NCBI GenBank assembly: GCA_025175895.1 | Contig: CM045987.1 | Span: 34,188,113-34,252,112 of the forward strand | Length of the DNA stretch: 64,000 nucleotides | Reading direction: 5' to 3' | Source of the DNA: Wurfbainia villosa | Taxonomy: Eukaryota; Streptophyta; Magnoliopsida; Zingiberales; Zingiberaceae | Shown here: positions 59,802-64,000 of the stretch, piece after piece | Position numbering within the stretch: the stretch's first letter is position 1 | Layout: each line of letters begins with the position of its first letter | Notes under the pieces: generated by a model | What the model was told of the DNA's origin: nothing | The model's input: the letters and a program-made list of their open reading frames with translations, nothing else | The model's database searches: none | Position numbers and translations under genes: made by a program

Positions 59802-61701
59802 ATGGGTTAGGGTGTGCCAACCTTAAATGGATGGGTAGTTAACTCAACCATGGCAAAGGTGGCACTTTAGGTTATTTTCAAGGTTATGGATACCTTGGAA
59901 ATAGATTTGAATTATCATCCTAAAAGATTTTAAGGTGTGCCAATATTATTTGAGAAGCTTGATAAAATGGTCAAATTGGCACAATTTAGGTTTAGAGGTC
60001 GTAGTGTGCAATTTTGGGTTTTTGGCACACTTGGGAAAATTTAGGTTAATATGGCAAAATATACTTAAGTATATCAAATGGCAATTAATATTAAAATTTA
60101 GGTATTACCATACCTATATATTTTATTTGCCATGCCTTGATTTCCATATGCCATGACATCATATTTTTTTTAATCATTTTTATATGTCATGATTATGCTT
60201 AGGTTTAAGGTTTTAAATGTCATGTGTTTTTAAATTTTATCATATGTCATGACATCATGATCATTGGCCATGTTTTAATAATGCTATTATTTCTGCCATG
60301 ATCATACATTCATGCATTAACTTGATTAAAATTGATTTAAGGACTATGGCATGACTTGAAGTCCCATTTATAAGGGAATCAAGTAGAGTTGCTTCATAAG
60401 ATGCATGAAACCCTAGTCTAGAGAGAACAAAACCCACATCTCACATCTAATTGACATGTATGTGTATTTATACACCATAGATACATGTGAGATGTTAGGA
60501 TATGAGTTAAGTTCAAGGTGCATAGTTTTTGCATCTAGATGAACTAAAACTCATCTAATTCTATTTGTGGATCATTGGGAAAGCTTGTGTACAAGTCATG
60601 TGCATAGAGCTCAAGGAATATGGTCCAAAATAAGGTTTTGAAAACATTTTAAAATCATTTTGAAAAACCTTGGTGAAGTTTATCTTTTGATAGCAATCAC
60701 CATTGATGAAGTTGATACAAAATAGGGCCAAAACATTGAAAATTTCAATGGTTTTGAGTTTTTGTATCAAATTCACTATTTTATGGGTAAAATAATTTTA
60801 AAATATTTTTCACCCATTGTATGTGTCATAAGTATTATACGTATGAACTTTCAGGATTTTTTTGATAAACGTATAATTATTTATGAATATCCAAAACTCG
60901 ATTCTGATAACTGAAATTCGGAAATTTTAGTTATCGATCGCCTACGAGTGGCGATCGTGATGACGATGTGTGATCGACTAGTAGTTGACAGAGTCGACTG
61001 CCAAGGCTGATTTCGGGAAAACTAAGTTTGGTTAGCCCGTGTTCAGCAATGGTAAAGGTCCCTAATCACTCCTAACCCTAGGATATGCTTTGGGAAGCAT
61101 TATAAAGGGTGAAAAACTATTGGATATGGATTAGAAGAGTTGTTTAGGGTTTGTATCAATTTTAAGGTGTTGGAAAGTTCTATATTGAATTTCTAACCTT
61201 AATTTTGATGGTTTAGAGTTCCTATTGGCTTAGGGACTGCCCAAGGACATTGTAGGTGCAATGGTCAAGGGGGAGCAAGCCTTTAGGGGGAGGTATCCAT
61301 CTTGGGATGATGGATGTGTTTTTCTCCTTGAAGAGGAGAAGTTATTGGGAGAATATGACATCAATTGGTAAATTGATGGAACTTTTGAGAGACCCAATTT
61401 GGAAATTGGGAGAGTAAATGGGATTGTCTCTCTTGAGTGATATTGGACTTATCACTAGGAAGATGGTAGGCATCCTAAGTATTTTTGGACCAAGGGGGAG
61501 ATTGTAAGATCTCATTGGGACATGAGACATTGACCCTCTTGGGGAGGAAACCTTTTTGATGTTAGTCAAAAAGGGGGAGAATGTTTGGGGGAGAACATTT
61601 GGAGAGTATTTACTAATTTGGGATAATTGGTAAGGGATTTGAGTTAGTGTTCTAACTCAATGTGTTGTTTGGTTTTTGTCAAACATCAAAAAGGGGGAGA
61701 T
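59802..61701 (+). other. Element G 3' non-coding region and polypurine tract
   Basis: Matches B 4470-6368 in inverted orientation; no supported frame. The polypurine tract AAAAAGGGGGAGAT at 61688-61701 abuts the 3' LTR. Several other AAGGGGGAG words lie at 61268-61285, 61490-61502 and 61568-61585. Confidence 0.8.
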
Positions 61702-63141
61702 TGTTGGTGCAATCGGCCCAGGTCACGATTGACCAGGACTCGAGTTTGACTCGAATGATGTTTTGATGTTCGACAAAAACGGATGACAATATGATTGTCA
61801 TGGAAAGTCCAAACATGGGTCTTGGCAAATGGAAAGTCCAACAATGAGTTGGCAAGGAAAGTCCAAGCATGGTCTTGGCATGGAAAGTCCAACATGGGTT
61901 GGCAAGGAAAGTCCAAGCATGGTCTTGGCAAGGAAAGTCCAACATGGGTTGGCAAGGAAAGTCCAAGCATGGTCTTGGCATGAGAAGTCCAAGGGGTTTG
62001 ATATTGGCTGCGTAAAGTCCAAGCGGGAGTCTTGGCAGCATAAGACCAATGGTTGGCGGCGTAAAGTCCAAGCGGAGTCTTGGCGGCGTAAGTCCAATGT
62101 GCCTTGGCGGTGTAGACACCGTTAGCATGACATAGCCGACGGAAGCACCTGAAGGCTAGCGCGATGGATGAACAAGTCATGGATGACTTGGAGGGACCCG
62201 AGAGGCGTGAGACTGATGGAGGTGGCTAGAAGGCTAGGGTCTAGGCTAAGGGTGGTCTAGCAAGTATGGGGGAACCATACTTGGGTTAAAACCTCATGTT
62301 TGAGGTGTGCCAGTCGACTGGTTCCATGTGGCAGTCGACTGGACCGAGTCAACTAGGGTTTGACTGCGGGTTATGGCCTAACAGTCAACTGCCAGAGTTG
62401 TGCAGTCGACTGATGGCTCGAGCAATCGACTGATCGTGTAATTAGTCGACTGGTGCTCGAGAAATCGGCCATAGAATGGAGTCGAGTCTCGACTGGTCGA
62501 GTGAGGACTCCATCAGTCGACTGATGGTCACAATCAGTCGACTGATGAAGGTTCCATTGGACTTATCTAGCATGGATCTAGCCGTTGTCTCACGACAATA
62601 GTGGCATCAGTCGACTGATGGTCCCGATCAGTCGACTGATCGACTTTTTCCAGCACAGGTTGAAGCTATATATGGAGCTCATGATGGAGGAAAAACAAAT
62701 CGGTTTCTTGAGGGTTTTGGAGCGATTTGCTGTTGCAAATCAGGGTCTCCAAGGTGATTTCAAGCAACCAAGCAATCCAAAGGCAATTGTAAAGTAGTTT
62801 TCTTTACTTGCATTGTATTTCATTATTGTAATTGCTTGTATTAGTATCTTATTGTTGTAAGATTAATTATACGAGGTTTCTCCGCCTCCGGATTGTTCCG
62901 AGAAGGAGTTATTATTATAGTGGTGTGTGATTGGAATCGCTAGGGTTCATACGAACCCGATCCGTGGAGTAGGAACCGTGCGGTTCCGAACCACGTTATA
63001 TCGTTGTGTTAGCGTGTTGTGCATTTTGTTATCGTTATTACTTTTCTATTTCCGCTGCGCTAACGAAATTGTAGAAACAAACGCGAAAGAATTCCATTGA
63101 CGCTATTCACCCCCCCTCTAGCCATTCCAATATTCCTAACA
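61702..63141 (+). repeat. Element G 3' LTR
   Basis: 1440 bp, pairing with 56624-58081. Palindromes are intact through 62310-62645 (CAGTCGACTG and one-base variants about nine times). TATA is at 62665-62675. Confidence 0.95.
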
Positions 63142-63146
63142 ACCTC

Positions 63147-63825
63147 TTACTGTAGGGAAGTGGCCAGGCTGACAGTCGACTGCTGGACATTGGGCAGTCG
63201 ACTGATGCTCATCAGTTGACTGATGGGAGGCATCAGTCGACTGATGGCGACGAATCTACCTTTGTGCTAGGTCAAAATGGATAACGTTTGAAGTGACCAC
63301 TTCGCGATAAAATTTGTACAACTTCGTGATCTATTCTGAAAGATGAGGAGACATATTCAGAGGCCAAAATCTATAAAAGGAGGGGAGGATTCCAACTCCA
63401 AACATCATCAAATTATTCTCAAGTGCTCTTACAACTCCAATGCTCCAACACCATCATAATGCCGACGTGACAACAAGTTCTGATCTTCTTCGTCGGCAGC
63501 AGCATCAAGTAATATATTTTGATATTGTATTCTTTGTTTTTATTCGTAATGAGGTGAGGTAGACTTGTTGTCTCATCCTCGTACTTTCGGTTTTGTGATC
63601 GTTGTCTCCTACCTCCAACGAGGAGGAGACGTTATAGTGCTTTGCCCTCCGTACGTGGTCTAGGACCGATAGGGCCTTGGAGTAGCAACCGCTGGGTTGT
63701 GAACCAAGTAAAATAAATGTGTCTCTTTATTTTCCACTGCGCTTACTCGTGTATCGATCGAACGAACGAAAAGATTTACGCTCGCTATTCACCCCCCCCC
63801 TCTAGCGACGCTTCTCGATTTAACA
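63147..63825 (+). repeat. Element H, right part with promoter and U5
   Basis: Palindromes at about 63174-63245 (four, one with CAGTTGACTG). TATA CTATAAAAGG is at 63371-63380, and the U5 ends CGATTTAACA. It continues the LTR cut at 56623. Immediately after it the CACTA transposase resumes. Confidence 0.85.
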
Positions 63826-63830
63826 GATCT

Positions 63831-64000
63831 CTCCATATATATTGGACACCCTAAAATCCCCACAGTACTCCAGCCCGATAACATCCCATAAGCAGGAAAA
63901 TCATTTATTGTCTAAAGAAGTGCAACTCTCATTGTGAACATCTGATTAGTATGAACATCATATGTGGAAACACCCACGTCCCATAGTTGGATCAACTCGG
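63831..64000 (-). pseudogene. CACTA TNP2 transposase, N-terminal part
   Basis: The minus strand from the window edge reads ELIQLWDVGVSTYDVHTNQM, FTMRVALL, TAG, TINDFPAYGMLSGWSTVGIL and GCPIYMERS. INDFPAYGMLSGWST is a hallmark block of the TNP2/Transposase_21 domain. The TAG stands where Trp is usual. The C-terminal continuation is at 56226, on the far side of H. Confidence 0.93.

Larger units (their letters stand above)
56624..63141 (+). mobile_element. Element G: gag-only copia-like element, same family as B
   Basis: 6518 bp, plus strand. LTRs are 56624-58081 and 61702-63141, the primer binding site is at 58084-58095 and the purine tract at 61688-61701. TSD ACCTC is at 56619-56623 and 63142-63146. 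The internal region encodes only Gag. LTR start (TGTTGGTGCAATCGG), minisatellite and Gag match element B in inverted orientation. Confidence 0.94.
56232..63825 (+). mobile_element. Element H: probable solo LTR, hosting G
   Basis: TSD GATCT at 56227-56231 and 63826-63830 flanks a unit that is about 1.07 kb once G is removed (56232-56623 and 63147-63825). The right end has the copia-type U5 (CTATTCACCCCCC, TCTAGCGACG, ending TTAACA). A TATA box and four palindrome copies precede it. The left edge reads TTTTGGTGCAGGGG, likely a mutated TGTTGGTGC. No internal region or second LTR is seen, which fits a solo LTR formed by LTR-LTR recombination. It sits in the CACTA transposase gene. Confidence 0.8.

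Overview
This window is plant nuclear DNA made almost entirely of nested transposable elements. I found no intact single-copy host gene, no tRNA or rRNA gene, and no bacterial-type operon or CRISPR. An angiosperm is indicated by Ty1/copia elements primed by initiator tRNA-Met, a long-LTR Ty3/gypsy element of Tekay/Del type, and a split, intron-containing CACTA (En/Spm) transposase gene. The LTR style (U5 ending in a run of C followed by TCTAG) and the element mix fit a repeat-rich monocot, but that is only an inference.

Layout, left to right. Positions 1-1990 and 16276-17679 are two halves of one older locus. It carries a minus-strand reading frame of the plant 'putative gypsy-type transposon' family (Transposase_28-like), with a promoter and first exon candidate at the right. 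Copia element A (SIRE-like, minus strand, 1991-16270, TSD ACGGT) is inserted in it. Gag-only copia element B (minus, 3031-9659, TSD TTTAC) sits inside A's 3' LTR. A (TA)n microsatellite at 17680-17797 separates this locus from the next.

From 17798 to the right edge the backbone is a CACTA transposon on the minus strand. Its transposase gene is cut into pieces: 63831-64000, 55765-56226, 20552-21481 and 19703-20401. A second CACTA gene (Transposase_24-like) lies at 17930-19146. Between the pieces lie gypsy element C (plus, 21482-55764) and H, probably a solo LTR (56232-63825, TSD GATCT). C was invaded three times: by gag-only copia F (27579-32996, TSD GATAT) in its internal region, and by two related full-length copia elements in its 3' LTR, D (34702-44181, TSD GAGGC) and E (45601-55267, TSD GATAT). 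H was invaded by gag-only copia G (plus, 56624-63141, TSD ACCTC), which belongs to B's family in the opposite orientation.

All eight insertion junctions can be resolved. Removing the insertions rejoins the interrupted LTRs, and the transposase reading frame can be followed across its breaks. The order of events is therefore CACTA, then C and H, then D/E/F and G; and the Transposase_28 locus, then A, then B. None of A, C, D or E is coding-competent as read: A has frameshifts and a substituted RT catalytic residue, D and E carry stops and frameshifts, and C has lost much of pol. The only long intact retroelement frame is the 575-aa Gag of F, in an element with no pol.

The most interesting structural signal is a dense array of a perfect palindrome (core CAGTCGACTG, often extended to CATCAGTCGACTGATG). 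It lies just upstream of the TATA box in the LTRs of A, B, F, G and H, and was not seen in C, D or E. Others are a CCAAG/CTTGG minisatellite shared by the LTRs of A, B and G, and a four-times repeated 20-mer in the leaders of D and E.
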